Positions 12,720 to 12,720 of a stretch of 12,720 nt of DNA are shown here, piece after piece. The notes under the pieces were generated by a model. It was given only the letters and a program-made list of their open reading frames with translations. It was not told where the DNA came from and made no database searches. Numbering within the stretch: the stretch's first letter is position 1; every line of letters starts with the position of its first letter. A program made the position numbers and the translations under genes. The stretch spans positions 1 to 12,720 of the forward strand of contig JAPUHH010000001.1 of NCBI GenBank assembly GCA_027297825.1. Direction: 5' to 3'. Source of the DNA: Gammaproteobacteria bacterium. GTDB lineage: Bacteria > Pseudomonadota > Gammaproteobacteria > UBA4575.

Positions 12720-12720
12720 G

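Overview
The window looks like a proteobacterial, most likely gammaproteobacterial, chromosome segment of moderate-to-low GC, entered at its left edge by about 650 bases of very different GC-rich DNA. The evidence for the class is the gene order rimP-nusA-infB-rbfA-truB-rpsO-pnp, which matches the E. coli metY-nusA-pnp region, together with the close match of NusA, IF2, S15 and PNPase to the gammaproteobacterial forms. I cannot name a genus from sequence alone.

Bases 1-651 are GC-rich and carry the N-terminal 149 codons of a class III adenylate/guanylate cyclase on the minus strand, followed by short direct repeats. At about base 651 this DNA stops abruptly inside what should be an initiator tRNA gene: only the anticodon loop, T arm, acceptor 3' strand and CCA (652-696) are present. 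Everything to the right is AT-richer. This is either the right end of an element integrated into tRNA-fMet or an artificial join.

Bases 697-1486 are a degraded spacer: the hairpin following the tRNA, small repeats, and the C-terminal stub of a membrane-anchored Ser/Thr kinase on the minus strand. A complete group 1 truncated haemoglobin gene with a good ribosome site and a strong terminator follows (1493-1923). tRNA-fMet lies directly upstream of rimP in E. coli, so the stub and the globin sit where those two genes would normally be adjacent.

Bases 1924-8553 hold the transcription/translation operon. A near-consensus promoter (2032-2060) leads into a leader of about 190 bases with two terminator-like hairpins and a 39-base imperfect direct repeat, resembling the attenuator known upstream of rimP in Gammaproteobacteria. 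Then come rimP (30S maturation), nusA (elongation/antitermination), infB (IF2), rbfA (30S cold-shock maturation), truB (tRNA psi55) and, after a secondary promoter, rpsO (S15). pnp (PNPase, 8711-10795) follows a weak hairpin and a probable processed leader. Together these genes couple transcription elongation, ribosome assembly, initiation and RNA decay.

Bases 10796-12720 hold msrB (methionine-R-sulfoxide reductase, probable TTG start, lacking the usual resolving cysteine) and, after a 280-base AT-rich gap with its own promoter, an AlkB-type membrane di-iron monooxygenase. That gene has much higher GC, a perfect Shine-Dalgarno sequence and a terminator. Its third histidine box has Gln in place of the first His, and no rubredoxin or reductase is adjacent. 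The most unusual things here are the tRNA-fMet junction, the repeated rimP leader and the divergent AlkB homologue; I see no clear multi-gene novel system.
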